Positions 48,481 through 61,410 of a DNA stretch of 64,000 nt are shown piece by piece. Under the pieces are notes generated by a model. That model ran no database searches. It saw only the letters and a program-made list of their open reading frames with translations, and was not told the origin of the DNA. The position numbers and the translations under genes are program-made. Source of the DNA: Colius striatus (Eukaryota > Chordata > Aves > Coliiformes > Coliidae); assembly GCF_028858725.1 (NCBI RefSeq), contig NC_084774.1, positions 3,880,001-3,944,000 on the forward strand, read 5' to 3'. The stretch's first letter is position 1, and each line of letters starts with the position of its first letter.

Positions 48481-51400
48481 TCACTGCAGGTACGGGGTGT
48501 CCAGCACAGCCACCCCCGCTGCCACCCCCCCATCCGCCTGCTCCACGGCCTTGGTCCGCAGCAGGTGCCCGGCTGCCCTGTTCAGCACCAGCTCCTTGCC
48601 CTGCCTGCAGAGAGAAAGGGCAGCTCAGCCCCCAGGGCACAGCACACACAGCCTTCAGCAGGCACCGTGCCCTCCCCTCCCTCCCCAGGGCCGGGGCAGA
48701 GCTGCTCCTGCCGGGGTCTGTGCCTGGCTCTGGCTGCTCTGCACACAGCCAGGGCTGGGCTCTCAGAGCTGCCACACTGCCCTGCCTCTGCCAGCTGCTC
48801 AGGAAGGGCTTGAAGCTGCAAGCTCTGGAAACGTTTCTACGGGCCTCTGAGGGTTTTAAACCAAAGCAGGAGCTGTTTGGGGTTGAATGTGCCCATGTGA
48901 AGCCTTTGGGTGCTCCTGAGGTCATCAGGGGGCTGCATGCAGAGGCTGGGAGTGACACAACTCAGGGGTGACACACCAGAAGTACCAGCAGCAGGTTGGG
49001 CAGCAGTTCAGCACCTGAAGGGAGTGCTCAGAGCTGCTGGGGGGGACACAGGCCACGAGGGCCCCTTGTCCCTGTACCTCCCCCACTCCCTGGGGCTGTG
49101 TGTGCAGAGAGGGGACAAGGCTGAGCAGCAGCAGCAGCACCTGAGCAGCAGCAGCAGCACCTCACCTAACATAGACCCCGAAGATCCCGAGCTCTGAGAT
49201 GCACTGGGACACGTGGAGGGGGCTGTGAGCCCTCAGCAGGTAATTGAGGGCTGGCTGGGGTTTGATCTTGTCCATCAGGATGTAGGAGTTTCTCTCAGGG
49301 CTGTCTCTGAGCTTCTCCAGGACCTGCCTGAGCTCTTCACCATAGAGGTTGTTCCCTGACAACAAACCCAGCGAGTCAGGCCCTTCCCAGCACAGCAGGA
49401 GCTGTTGGCTGCAGCTGCACAGCCCCGAATGCCCCAACAGCCCCAACACTGGGCTCCCCACACGCAGCTGGGGCCTCCAGCACCACCTCACTGCCACCAC
49501 TAGTCCCCCTGGTACGAGCAGCCACAACCACCTCACCCCACTTCTATCCCTCAGCACAAGAGCAGGAGGAGCCATCCCAGAGCTGCTGCCCCTGCTGCAG
49601 ACTGCAGGCACTGTGTGGGGAGCCCCAGGGCCCAGCCCCAGCCCCTACCTCCACCTTCCCTCTGCGGCTTCAGCACAAAGCGGTCGGGGTCGGCGATGGC
49701 CGCCGCAGCCATCCTGTCACCTTCCTCCCCCTGGCAGGACAGCACAGGGACAGCAAAGCAGCATGGAAACACAGAAGCACTTTGGTTGGAGAAGCCCTTG
49801 AAGCTGCTGCAGTCCCAGCCCTCCCCTCACCCTGCCCAGCCCAGTACTAACCCCTGGTCCTCAGCACCTCAGCTCCACAGCTTTGGGATCCCTCCAGGGC
49901 TGGGCACTGCCCCAGCTCCCTGGGCAGCCTGGCACAGGGGCTCACACCCCTCTCAGGGAAACAGTTCTGCCTCAGCTCCAATCTCAACCTCCCCTGGGGC
50001 AACTTGAGCCCGTTTCCTCTTGTCCTGTCACTTGTTCCTTGGGAGCAGAGACCAACCCCCAGCTCCCTGCAGCCTCCTGTTGGGGAGTTCAGAATGATGG
50101 GGGTTGGAAGGAACCTCTACAGATCAAGTCCAACCCTCCTGCTAAAGCAGGCTCACCTAGATCAGGTGGCACAGTTGCAGAGTGCTCCTGTCTGCCCTCA
50201 GCCTCCTTTTGTCCACGTTCAACCCCCCAATTCCCTCAGCTGCTCCCCAGCACCTTGTGCTCCAGCCCCTTCCCCAGCTCCAGCACCAGGGAGGAGCAGA
50301 GGCTCAACCTGAGCAGGATCTGGGGTTCCCAGGGCACACAGCAAAGCTCTCCCATCTCCTCACCCCAGGAGGCCTGGCCCAGCCCGGGCAGGGGCTGCAG
50401 GTTGCTGCCACTCACCTGCTCCAGCGAGTAGAGGCCGGTGAAGGTTTGTCGGAGCCGCGACACGGCCTCGGGCTGCGTGGGCAGCAGCTGCTCCAGCACA
50501 CCCGCCCTGCTCAGCTCCTGCTGCACCTTCTTGGTGCCAGCCAGCTGTGTGGCAATGTCAGGGCACTTCACCGCCCTCGACCTCTCCAGCAGCAGCCTGG
50601 CCTCCCAGTTCTAAGGCAGAGACACACAGACGTGAGGGTGCGGCCGCCGCTGCCGCTGTGTTCGGTCGCTGAGGCGGGATCCGGCGCGGCCCGGGCTGGA
50701 ACTGCAGCTCCCAAAGGCATCCCCTGCCCAGCCCGGCCAGTGCTGCCACCCCCAGACAGCAGCGAGGCGTGACCCGCGGCCCCACAGCCCCGGGCTGGGG
50801 CAGAGCACGGTGTGTGGAGCGAGCCCCGGCCCCGAGCGCAGCCGCAACAGCCGCCTTAAGCCACGTTGTAGGGCGGGGCTGGGGGAAGAGCCCACACGAG
50901 GGGTTTCTGGAGGGGAAAGCCGCCCATTTCTGTTACCCCCTGGGTGCCAGAGACCCCCTTGAGCGGTCCCAGCTCCCCAGTGCCATCAGGCACACTGGGC
51001 AGGGCTGACCCCAGCCAGGCCCCTGGGACCGCTGCGTGTCTCAGAACCGCAGCCTGAGGCTTCTCAGGGCAGAGCAGAGCATCGGGCTGACCTGCTGGTT
51101 GTAGCTCTGGGGCACGTAGCCCTCTCTGTAGTACACGACTGCTACCTCCTGGCCATCCCTGCAAGGACAGGAGGGGAGAGGCAAGTCAGCAGGAGCAGGC
51201 CAGGCCCTGCCCGAGGCCCCAGCACCACGGGGGCTGCAGCGGGTCAGGCAGCCACAGTTACAGCAGTTCCTCCTCCTCCTGGGCCCTTCTGCTCCTGGCT
51301 GGGACTGCCAGCCCTGGTGTGGCTGTCAGGGAGCTGACACCTGCCCTCTGCCCCCAAGAGCCTCAGCGATTCAAGCTGCCAGCCCAGCACACAAGTCAGA

Positions 51401-54400
51401 GCCCAGGGGGTTTTTTACAGAGCTTTTGCCCCAGGAGCCAGGCCTGGGAAATTCTTGAGGCTGAGAGGGAAAAAGGTCCTTCTGTAGTGGCAATTCAAAT
51501 TCCAAGCAACTCAGCCACGTGCCCAGGCACCAACCTGCCCAGGCAGGGCTGGCAGTGATCCCCTGGCCATGGAGGAGGAACTGGCACGTGGCAGGGAGGG
51601 GAGAGAGCCTGCAGGGGGAAGGGCAGGGGACACACTTTTCCCTTCAGTGTCTGCTGGTGACAAATGTGTTTGTTATTAAACCCAGCAGAGCCCCAGAGGT
51701 CAAATCCTGGAAAAATGAGAAAACCCCAGTGGAATGGAAGTGTGTTGTGCTGGGCTGAGCTGCTGCAGGCACCCTGAGCCTCAGCTGGGACACTGCCAGG
51801 GCCTGCAGCCTGGGACTGCACGTGCTGCCCAGCACAGGGAGGGGGAAGAATCACAGATTTGGTTTGGCTGGAAAAGCCCTTGAAGCTGCTGCAGTCCCAG
51901 CCCTCCCCTCACCCTGCCCAGCCCAGCACTGACCCACAGCCCTCAGCACCTCAGCTCCACGGCTTTGGGATCCCTCCAGGGCTGGGCACTGCCCCAGCTC
52001 CCTGGGCAGCCTGGCACAGGGGCTGACACCCCTCTCAGGGAAACAGTTCTGCCTCAGCTCCAATGAAAGCTCTCCTGGAACAACTTGAGGTGTTTCCTCT
52101 TGCCCTGTCATTATTTGGTCTCTTTTCCCAACTCCCAGCTCACTGCAGCCTCCTGTCAGGGAGTGTCAGAGGGCTCCTGTCTGCCCTCAGCCTCCTCTTC
52201 TCCAGGCTCAACACCCCCATTCCCTCAGCCCCTCCCCAGCCCCTTGTGCTCCAGCCCCTTCCCCAGCTCTGTGCCCGGCTCTGGCCACGCTGCAGCCCCT
52301 CAGTGTCCCTGTGGCAGTGAGTGAGGGGCCCAGCACTGAACACAGCCCTGGAGCTGCAGCCTCCCCAGGGCCCAGCACAGGGGACAATCCCTGCCCTGCT
52401 GCCACAAGCCAGGATGCTGTCATGGCCACATGGACTCATGTTCAGCCATCTGGGGGCGTTCCAAACCAACAGATACCATGTGCACACATAACACTTCCTC
52501 CCCCAGCACTAAGAAGCCAGCCCAGGTCCTGCTGGCAGAGCACCAGGTGAGCAGGAAATGTCTTTGTGGAAGCCTCTGGAACACACTTGGTAGCAGAGGG
52601 ATGTGGAGGAAGTAAAGCCCCTGCAGAGCTGTGGGGGCCAGGGCTGGAGGGAAGGAAATGATGTTTCCAGCTGTAAGGAAGTGATGTGTGTATGCACAAC
52701 AAAATCATTGCAGCTGGAAGAGGGAGCAGCAGCAGCAGCATGGAGCACAGAGGGAACTGCTTTCTGAGGCTGTCACTGCTTACAGTCAGGACATACCAGC
52801 AGCTCTGGTTGGCAATTGCCCCTCAGGGGCCTGTGTGTGTCAGGCAGGGCCAGGAACACACACCTGGGCTCATACTCACACAAACAGCCTCCTGGCAGCA
52901 TCCAGGGAGCCCTTCTCAAACACGTCTCTGAATCGCTTCCTGATCACACGGATCTTCCTGGAAGAGAGGAGTGGGAGAGGCACTGCACTGAAATCCCAGC
53001 AGCTGCAGCAAGGGGGACCCATCAGCTCCCTCACAAACACCCTCAGGCCCAGCACTATGGAGCAGGAGCACCCTCAGGCCAGAGCACTCCCTGCTCCCAG
53101 CACCCAGCCTCTGGCTGCAGCCCAAAGGCTGCAGGAAGCAGAGCAGCTGCTGCCAAGGTGCTGAGGGGACTGAACAGGGAGGAAAGGCTGTGGGGCCTGG
53201 GGAAGGCTGAGACAGGCCCTCACCAGTGCTGAGGAATCCTTAAAGGGTGGGTGTCAGGAGGCTGGGGCCAGTCTTTGTTCTGTGGTGGCCAGTGACAGGA
53301 CAAGGGGTAAGATCAGAGGCTGGAACACAGGCAGTGCCACTGGCACAGGAGGAGAAACTCCTTTGGTGCTTAGGTGAGGGAGCCCTGGCCCAGGCTGCCC
53401 AGGGAGGCTGTGGAGGCTCCTCAGGAGGTTTCCAAACCCACCTGGACACGTTCCTGTGTCCCCTGAGCCAGGGGAACCTGCTTTAGCAGGGGCTGGGGCT
53501 GATGAGCTCTGCAGGACCCTTCCAAACCCACCATTCCATGATTCTAAACACTCACCTTTCACCTCTTAAAGATCAGTCAGTATTTGGGGTTATTTTTTAA
53601 CCCCTACACAAGAGTTTCACTCTCTGCTCCAAAGCCCAGAGCTGCAGACTTCCTGCTTCTCCCAGCCCAACCCCTTCCTGCTCTCCAGCCTCCCCTCCAC
53701 ACTGTGGCCTCACTGATCAGCATCACCCCACACCCCTTTGTTCTCTGCAGGCCCCCTCCAAACCCCTTCTCCTCCAGGGCCCTCCCCTCCACTGCCCTCC
53801 TGCTTTGCTTTGCCCAGATCTTTCACAGTGGATTTGTAGCTCTACTTTTATGTGCCCCAGGGAGGAAGCAGGACCCTCCTTAACTCCATTCTGTAACTTA
53901 TTGTCTTGTAAAGAGACCTGTCCCACAGCAAAGCTGCTGCTGGTGCTGCCCTGAGGAACTCAGAGGCACAGAGTCAGTGAGGAATCAGCTCTGGAGACCA
54001 GAGACTGTGATGGGCACTGGTACTTCCAGCAAAGGGCTGATGAGAGGCTTTGGGAGGCTGCTGAGGAGATGAAAGTGAGTGCTGAAGGAACACTGAAGGC
54101 ACAGCTGACCACAGAGGTAAGGCCAAGATAAAAGCTGCCCTGTTACATAGCAAGATGTGCCCTCTCACAGCCCCAGAAACCATAAAGGGGGTTGATTTTA
54201 TCCTGGAGTAGGTGGCAAAGGAAGAAGCAAACGGGTTCAGCACACCTGCACCCTTCCCTGGCCTGCTCCTTTGCTCCTGCTGCAGGGCCTGGAGACACGC
54301 CACAGCCTGCCCTGAGGGAATCACCACAATGTGGCAGCACTTTGCCCTGCTGCCCTTTCCCAAAGCTGCACCATCTCCTCTCCCACCCCAGGGAGACACA

Positions 54401-57400
54401 ACCCTTACCTGCTCCAAAGCTCACTCTCCACACATCGCTGGTCAAAGATGTTCCTCTGGTCTTCCTCCACCAGAAACATCACCACAGCACTGGAAGAGAT
54501 CCCAAAGACATTGTTAACCCCAGGAACACTCCACACCCCCCCAGGATCATCAGCTTTCCACCTCTGTGAGCTCTGTATGGGGCTGCTGAGCCCCACCACT
54601 GCCCCAGGGTCCCTCTGCAGCTCTCTGCCTTTGCCACTGCTCTGCTCAGGGTGCCATGGGCTGAGAGCACTGGTGTGGCTGAAGCCCAGAGGGCAACAAA
54701 GCCCCAGGCAGCCACCTGCCCACTGCCTCTCCTCACATCTCCCCTGGGATGAAGGAAACCCAAACTCATAGGTCAAGAACAGGTATAATAACTAAACTGC
54801 CATAACTGAACTAAACTATCATAACAGTAAGAAGAATAAAGTATAATAAGGGCAATCAAGAGAACTAAAGCCCAAGCCAGAGAAGTGATGCCCAGTGCAC
54901 TCACTGCAATGCCTCAGCACTGAGCTCCCCCACAGCTGCCCCCAGTTTCTGTACTGGCACGGACTAGCCCTGGGGCTAGTTGGGGTCAGCTCTGCTGGCC
55001 ATGCTCCCTCCCAGCTCCTTGAGCCCCTCCCCAGCCTGGGTGAGCAGCAGACCTCTGTCACCAACATTCCCTTCAGCATCACCCCAAAATACAGCCCTGG
55101 AGCAGCTCTAGGGAAGGAATCAGCCTCTATCCCAGCTGCCAGCAGGACAAGCAGCTTGTCTAGCTAACGGGCATCTTCTGGAAAGCATCATTTGGTGCCT
55201 GGCCAGGGGAGCCCCAGCCCTGCCTCACCTGGGTGAGCCGTAGAGCTGCCAGGCCGTGGCGATGCCCTCGGCCAGCCCCGCAGCCGGCTGGTTGGGCAGC
55301 AGCCGTGACGCCTCCTCCCACCTGCCCAGCACCTGCAGCACCCTCCTGGGAAACAGAGACAGAGCTGTGACTGCTGGGAGAGCCTGTGAGCAGGCTGAGG
55401 GGCAGGGAGGGCAGGCCAGGCCTTACCTATGGACAGCCATGGTGCGGGAGATGAGGCCCCCGAAGCTGGCAGCGATGGTGTTTATCTCGATCTGCTTCAG
55501 AGCTGGGGTCCCGTCCAGCCCACGGTCAAACATGTAATCAGAGCGGTTTATGCCTAGAAACACAGACTGACACACAGGGGAGGTGAGGTGGGATCTCCTG
55601 GGCACCTTTACTGCCAATCCCTTTGATGATCTCGCTACAAAATCCCCCTGAGGCAGCTCCAGTCGCCTCGGCTTTGCTGAGAGCCTCTGCAAGCTGTGCC
55701 CCTGGGTGCTCTGCGCCTGGCTCAGGGCCCACAGCCCTCCCCAGTACTCCAGAGGAGTTACAACAGTGGGGAGAGCAAAGGGAGCTCTGCACAGCCAGCC
55801 TGTGCAGCACAAGTGCTGACACAGCATGTGTCTGCCCAGGCTCCTGGAGGACAAACCACATGAAACCCTCCCAGCCAAGACCAACCAAAGGGCACAACCA
55901 TCAAGCAGGGCAAGGTCCTGAGCTCCCAGGCCAGAACTGAGACAGTGGAGCACAGGGAGAGCCCAGCCTGGCTGCCCAGAGCTGGGCTGCCCTGGCCAGT
56001 ACCTGAGCCAAGCCTTCCTCCAGAACTTGCTTGTGGATTCTGAAGAGCCGAGCTGTGAAGTCGTCTACCTTGATGGTGCTAGAGAGAAACAGAGACCAGA
56101 TCAGCCCCCTCACACCATCACAGAGGAGAGAGGAAATTAACCCCTCCCCAGAAAAAACACCCCTTACCAGGGTCATTCTGCAGCACAGGCAGCAGGGCTG
56201 TGGCTGCCCCGAGTCCTACAGCTCTGCTCATGCCCAGGCAGGGAGGGCCACGGGCTGTAACCGTGGGGCAAAGCCTCAGCACAGCTGCTCCACAGCTCAC
56301 CCTGTGAGGCAGAGGTGCCCTTCCTTGGCAGGGCAGAGACAGCACAGGAGGAAGCAAAGAAGTGCAGCAGATTCTGCAGATACAGGGAAGAAATGAGAGG
56401 TCTGTCTGTGCCGGCACACACAGCTCAGAGAAGGAGTGTCACAAGCTTCAGCCAACGCCCCCTGTCCTGCTGGGCTCCAAACCCTGCATGCCATGGTGCC
56501 AAGTGCTCCTGTGGCCCTGCTAGGGGAGGCAAATCAGGGTCCCAAATCCCCAAGCTAACTGCCAGCAGCACCCCCAAGGAACTGCCTTGAGACATGGGGT
56601 AGGAGGCAGCCTGGGGCATAAACATGCCAGCCCCAGGTACAAGTGTGTCCCTACCAGCTCTGGGGCAGACACAAGTGTTCCAACAGCTCTGAGGGGTCAA
56701 AGCTTTATAGCAAACCAAGGATGCTGGGAACCCCTCTTTTGCTGTGTCCCAGTGCCAGAGGCAGGAGCAGGGAGGGCAATGGGGTCAGCCTCACACATCC
56801 CAGGGGCTGTAGGAAGGGATGGGTGCTCCAGCACAGGGCAACAGCTTTAAATCCAGAACTCAGGAGCCAGAGCTGAGCAGTTCCCTGGCTCCCAGAGCTT
56901 GGGGGTCACCTGCCCAGCACAGCTGGGGCAGCAGGGCACAGATCAGAGGCTGGAGTGGGGAGGGAACAAGCACCATTTAAACATAAGGGAAAAACCATTT
57001 CACTGCTGAGGTGAGGGAGCCCTGGCCCAGGCTGCTCAGGGAGGGTGTGGAGGCTCCTTCTCAGGTTTCCAACCCCACCTGGACCCATTCCTGTGCCCCC
57101 TGAGCCAGGGGAACCTGCTTTAGCAGGGGATTGGACTAGATTATCTCTAAAGGTCCCTTCCCACCCCCATCATTCTGGGATTGTGTGATTCTGTGATACC
57201 TACAGGCAGGCAGCATAGCTGGTGGTTATCCAAGAGCCAAAGGCAGATGCAAAATGAGATTAAGATAAAAGAATAAACCCAGGACTCAAAGGAGTCTCCA
57301 GCAATTTGAATTTAGGGCCCAGGGGCCAACAAGCTCCCAGGTAAGAGTTCACAGGCTTGAAACACTGGCAAAATTGAAGATAACTGCAGAGAGACAACTC

Positions 57401-60400
57401 TTGGCCATGTGTCCCATCTTCTGAGGCCCAAGGAGGCCTCAAAACCACAGAGACTTGATGGAAATTCATGTTATGATAAGGAATGCAGCAAAGGACAGAG
57501 GACAGGAGTGTCCAGCTCAGCTGGAAGGACAGGGCTGGATGGAGGGCAGGAGCACCCAGGAGGTGAGAAACGCTTTGCACTTCTCTGATTCAAATGCAAC
57601 AACAGGCAAGAAAGTTACCTGGCCAGAGTATGCTCCAGGAACTCCTTGTTTTGGCTGATGGCATCCACCAGCAGGTTGAAGTCTTGCTGCACAGCATACG
57701 CCTGCTCAAACAGGGCCCTGGGCACCGCCGACGGCAGCAGCGTGAAGGGAGCGTAAGTCACCACCTGCAGCCAAGGGTGCAGCAGCACACAGCTCACCCA
57801 GAGCCTCCACAGCTGCCTCCTCTGCCTGCCTGAAGCCACCCCCAAACCCTCCCCAGCGCAGCCCTGGCCTCAGCCCTGCTCCTCCCTCCCTTGTTGTGCT
57901 TTGCAGGCTGTGTGTGGAGCCTGCAGAGCTCCAGCTGGGCTGAGTGCTGCTCTCTGAGCGCTGCTCTGCTTCCACCTCACCTGCAGAGCACTGGCTCTAA
58001 AACACCTCAGCTTCAGGGAAAAGGTGAATTTGCCAGTCCTGGGTTTTGCCCATCAGTGTGGCTTCCTTTGACGCCTCCTCACTGGGTCCCACTGCTGACC
58101 CCTGGCTCACCCCAATACATTACACCAGAGAGCAGTTCCCAGTTCACATTGTTTTTTACATGAGACAAGGGATGTTGGCAGTGTGTTTGGTTTCCTCAGA
58201 GCCCTGACCTGGCCATGGGGTTGACACACTGTCATGGAGCCCTCCCTTCTTACACCTCTGCCAGCTCTCAGGCTCCTCAAGGACCCAACTCCAACAGCAT
58301 CCTGCTCCTACACAGGGGTACTTCTTCCTGAGACCCCACATGACATTCATGGTTACAAATCCATCGAGGGTGTGTGTGAGGAGGCTGGAGCCAGGCTGTG
58401 CTCAGGGATGCCCAATGACAGGACAAGGGGCAATGGGGACAAGCTGGAACAAAAGAGGTTCCAAAGAAATACAAGGAGGAATTTGTTCCTTGTTGAGGTG
58501 AGGGAGCCCTGGCAGGGGCTGCCCAGATGGGTGTGGAGGCTCCTTCTCTGGAGACATTCCAAACTCAGTTGAACGAGTTCCTGTGTGCCCTGCTCTAGGT
58601 GGTGCTGCTCTGGCAGGGGGGTTGCACTGGATGAGCTTTCGAGGTCCCTTCCAGCCCTTCAGATTCTGTGATGCTGTGATCCCTCCAACAGGCTGAGCTC
58701 CCCATCAGCACCCTCAGCCCAGCCAGCTGCCAGAGACTCACCACGGGTGACCCACACATCAACCATCCCTGTCCCCTCATCCCAGGTATGGGGCAAAGGC
58801 TCTCTGGGATAAAGGCAGCTGAGAGCATGCCAAAAGGAGAGGCTTCTCCAAGAGAAACTCCCCTGGTTCACAGGGTCATACAGGTGAGAGGCTGAGAGAT
58901 GAGCTCCCATCACCAAACATATGGGGCTCCTGGCAATGTCACAACCCCTTCCACATCTATTCCACCCCTTGGAAAAAGGCAACTAGACAGCAGGGCTGTC
59001 TCTCAGCAGCAATGGGCACTGTATGGCAGGGCTGTCTCAGCAGCTATGGGCACTGTATGGCAGGGCTGTCTCAGCAGCAATGGGCACTGTATGGCAGGGC
59101 TGTCTCAGCAGCTATGGGCACTGTGTGGCAGGGCTGTCTCTGCAGCAATGGGCACTGTGTGGCAGGGCTGTCTCTCAGCAGCTATGGGCACAGTGTGGCA
59201 GGGCTGTCTCAGCAGCTATGGGCACTGTGTGGCAGGGCTGTCTCAGCAGCAATGGGCACAGTGTGGCAGGGCTGTCTCTCAGCAGCTATGGGCACAGTGT
59301 GGCAGGGCTGTCTCAGCAGCAATGGGCACTGTGTGGCAGGGCTGTCTCTCAGCAGCAATGGGCACTGTGTGGCAGGGCTGTCTCAGCAGCTATGGGCACA
59401 GTGTGGCAGGGCTGTCTCAGCAGCTATGGGCACAGTGTGGCAGGGCTGTCTCTCAGCAGCTATGGGCACAGTGTGGCAGGGCTGTCTCTCAGCAGCTATG
59501 GGCACAGTGTGGCAGGGCTGTCTCAGCAGCTATGGGCACTGTGTGGCAGGGCTGTCTCAGCAGCTATGGGCACTGTGTGGCAGGGCTGTCTCTCAGCAGC
59601 TATGGGCACTGTGTGGCAGGGCTGTCTCTCAGCAGCTATGGGCACTGTGTGGCAGGGCTGTCTCAGCAGCTATGGGCACTGTGTGGCAGGGCTGTCTCTC
59701 AGCAGCTATGGGCACTGTGTGGCAGGGCTGTCTCTCAGCAGCTACGGGCACTGTGTGGCAGGGCTGTCTCAGCAGCTACGGGCACAGTGTGGCAGGGCTG
59801 TCTCTGCAGCTACGGGCACAGTGTGGCAGGGCTGTCTCAGCAGCTATGGGCACTGTGTGGCAGGGCTGTCTCTGCAGCAATGGGCACTGTGTGGCAGGGC
59901 TGTCTCAGCAGCTATGGGCACTGTGTGGCAGGGCTGTCTCAGCAGCTATGGGCACTGTGTGGCAGGGCTGTCTCTCAGCAGCTATGGGCACAGTGTGGCA
60001 GGGCTGTCTCTCAGCAGCTATGGGCACTGTGTGGCAGGGCTGTCTCAGCAGCTATGGGCACTGTGTGGCAGGGCTGTCTCTGCAGCAATGGGCACTGTGT
60101 GGCAGGGCTGTCTCTCAGCAGCTATGGGCACTGTGTGGCAGGGCTGTCTCAGCAGCTATGGGCACAGTGTGGCAGGGCTCTCTCAGCAGCTATGGGCACT
60201 GTGTGGCAGGGCTGTCTCTCAGCAGCTATGGGCACTGTGTGGCAGGGCTGTCTCAGCAGCTATGGGCACTGTGTGGCAGGGCTGTCTCAGCAGCTATGGG
60301 CACTGTGTGGCAGGGCTGTCTCTGCAGCAATGGGCACTGTGTGGCAGGGCTGTCTCTCAGCAGCTATGGGCACTGTGTGGCAGGGCTGTCTCAGCAGCTA

Positions 60401-61239
60401 TGGGCACAGTGTGGCAGGGATATCTCAGCAGCTATGGGCACAGTGTGGCAGGGCTGTCTCTCAGCAGCTATGGGCACTGTGTGGCAGGGCTGTCTCTGCA
60501 GCTATGGGCACAGTGTGGCAGGGCTGTCTCTCAGCAGCTATGGGCACTGTGTGGCAGGGCTGTCTCAGCAGCTATGGGCACAGTGTGGCAGGGCTCTCTC
60601 AGCAGCTATGGGCACTGTGTGGCAGGGCTGTCTCTCAGCAGCTATGGGCACTGTGTGGCAGGGCTGTCTCTGCAGCTATGGGCACTGTGTGGCAGGGCTG
60701 TCTCAGCAGCTATGGGCACAGTGTGGCAGGGCTGTCTCTCAGCAGCTATGGGCACAGTGTGGCAGGGCTGTCTCTCAGCAGCTATGGGCACTGTGTGGCA
60801 GGGCTGTCTCTCAGCAGCTATGGGCACTGTGTGGCAGGGCTGTCTCTCAGCAGCTATGGGCACAGTGTGGCAGGGCTGTCTCAGCAGCTATGGGCACAGT
60901 GTGGCAGGGCTGTCTCAGCAGCAGGCCGGGGGTGAGTGACAGCCCTCCGGGCCGGCTGCGCCTCAGCCCCCCCGAGCCAGGCCGTGGCTGCAAAGCGCTG
61001 CACAGCAAAGCCCGGCTCGGCAGCGGCTCCTCCCCGCGCTCCGCCGGCTTTGCTGACTCACAGCCCGGCCGGGGCCGCTCCCGCCCGCCCCGTGACTCCC
61101 TGGCACTCACGTCCGAGGCGTTGGGCTCGCCCGCCGTCCGCATCAGCACTCCCTCCAGCAGCGCCGCGTCCACGGCCGCCGCCGCCGCCTCCCGCACGGC
61201 CGCCTCGTCCCGCACCACGTCGTCCCACAGCGCAGCCAT
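48481..61239 (-). CDS. GSS: Glutathione synthetase (GSS), complete, 12 coding exons
   Basis: ATP-dependent ligation of gamma-glutamylcysteine and glycine, the last step of glutathione synthesis; a cytosolic ATP-grasp homodimer. Exons on the minus strand, 5' to 3': 61239-61111, 57764-57619, 56078-56003, 55566-55427, 55345-55229, 54489-54409, 52957-52880, 51158-51092, 50610-50416, 49730-49649, 49355-49166, 48604-48481. Phases join exactly; 1425 nt, 474 aa, the same length as the human enzyme. Residues expected for Mg2+ (Glu144, Asn146, Glu368), substrate (Arg125, Arg267, Arg450) and ATP (Lys305, Lys364, Lys452, glycine-rich EGGGNNLY at 368-375) are all present at human numbering. The ATG at 61239 fits family length. 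The frame stays open upstream for over 150 codons, so an N-terminal extension cannot be excluded. Introns 2-11 hold only CR1 copies or unremarkable DNA. Confidence 0.98.
49770..50290 (-). mobile_element. CR1 LINE fragment with nested younger CR1
   Basis: Minus-oriented copy in GSS intron 9, like that at 21306 and 51850, but interrupted at 50088-50175 (see nested element). Confidence 0.85.
50088..50175 (-). mobile_element. Nested CR1 3' tail
   Basis: About 85 bp with a CR1 3' end ('cagaatgatgggggttggaa', 'cctgctaaagcaggctcacc') sits inside the older CR1. Comparison with 52150-52180 shows where host sequence stops and resumes ('gagtg...gctcctgtctgcc'). Confidence 0.75.
51850..52400 (-). mobile_element. 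CR1 LINE fragment
   Basis: Minus-oriented copy of about 550 bp in GSS intron 7, starting 'ggtttggctggaaaagccct' and running to 'gacaatccctgccctgctg'. Confidence 0.87.
53155..53548 (+). mobile_element. CR1 LINE 3' fragment
   Basis: Plus-oriented, antisense to GSS, in intron 6; ends 'ccaccattccatgattct'. Confidence 0.87.
53549..55228. other. GSS introns 5 and 6, unique sequence
   Basis: Apart from exon 54409-54489, no gene or repeat was recognised. A short AT-rich stretch of 'actaaactgccataactgaa' type lies at about 54785-54850. Confidence 0.5.
56930..57205 (+). mobile_element. CR1 LINE 3' fragment
   Basis: Plus-oriented, in GSS intron 2, ending 'tctgggattgtgtgattctg'. Confidence 0.87.
58343..58690 (+). 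mobile_element. CR1 LINE 3' fragment, same subfamily as the head-H tails
   Basis: 'ggaacaaaagaggttccaaa' and 'gcaggggctgcccagatggg' as at 15480 and 38750, but without the head block. In GSS intron 1. Confidence 0.87.
58990..60923 (+). repeat. 34/36-bp minisatellite (about 56 units) in GSS intron 1
   Basis: Units of 'ctatgggcactgtgtggcag' plus 'ggctgtctcagcag' (34 bp), or with an extra TC (36 bp). Variants: CACTG/CACAG, CTATGGG/CAATGGG/CTACGGG, TCAGCAGC/TCTGCAGC, and TGTATGG in the first three units only. Units are otherwise nearly identical, which indicates recent unequal exchange. The plus strand has no stop codon in any frame, creating three large false open frames. Confidence 0.97.
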
Positions 61240-61246
61240 GGCCAAG

Positions 61247-61312
61247 CGCTGCGGGGACACGGCACGGCGCCCCCTCAGCCGCTGCGGGGACACGGCCCGG
61301 CGCCCCCTCAGC
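61247..61312 (-). repeat. 33-bp tandem duplication upstream of GSS ATG
   Basis: Two copies of a 33-bp unit (61247-61279 and 61280-61312) with one mismatch. They lie just before the GSS start and keep the GSS reading frame. Confidence 0.9.
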
Positions 61313-61410
61313 CCTTCCCCGCCCGCGGCCCGGCCCGGAGGCGCAGCACGGCCGGGCACGGAGCCCCCCGCTGGTGGAAGCCACGACCTGTCGCGGCCCG
61401 GCGGGTCACG

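Noticed and set aside
58990-60923. CRISPR-like array
   Set aside because: Units are directly adjacent with no unique spacers, in a vertebrate genome; it is a minisatellite.
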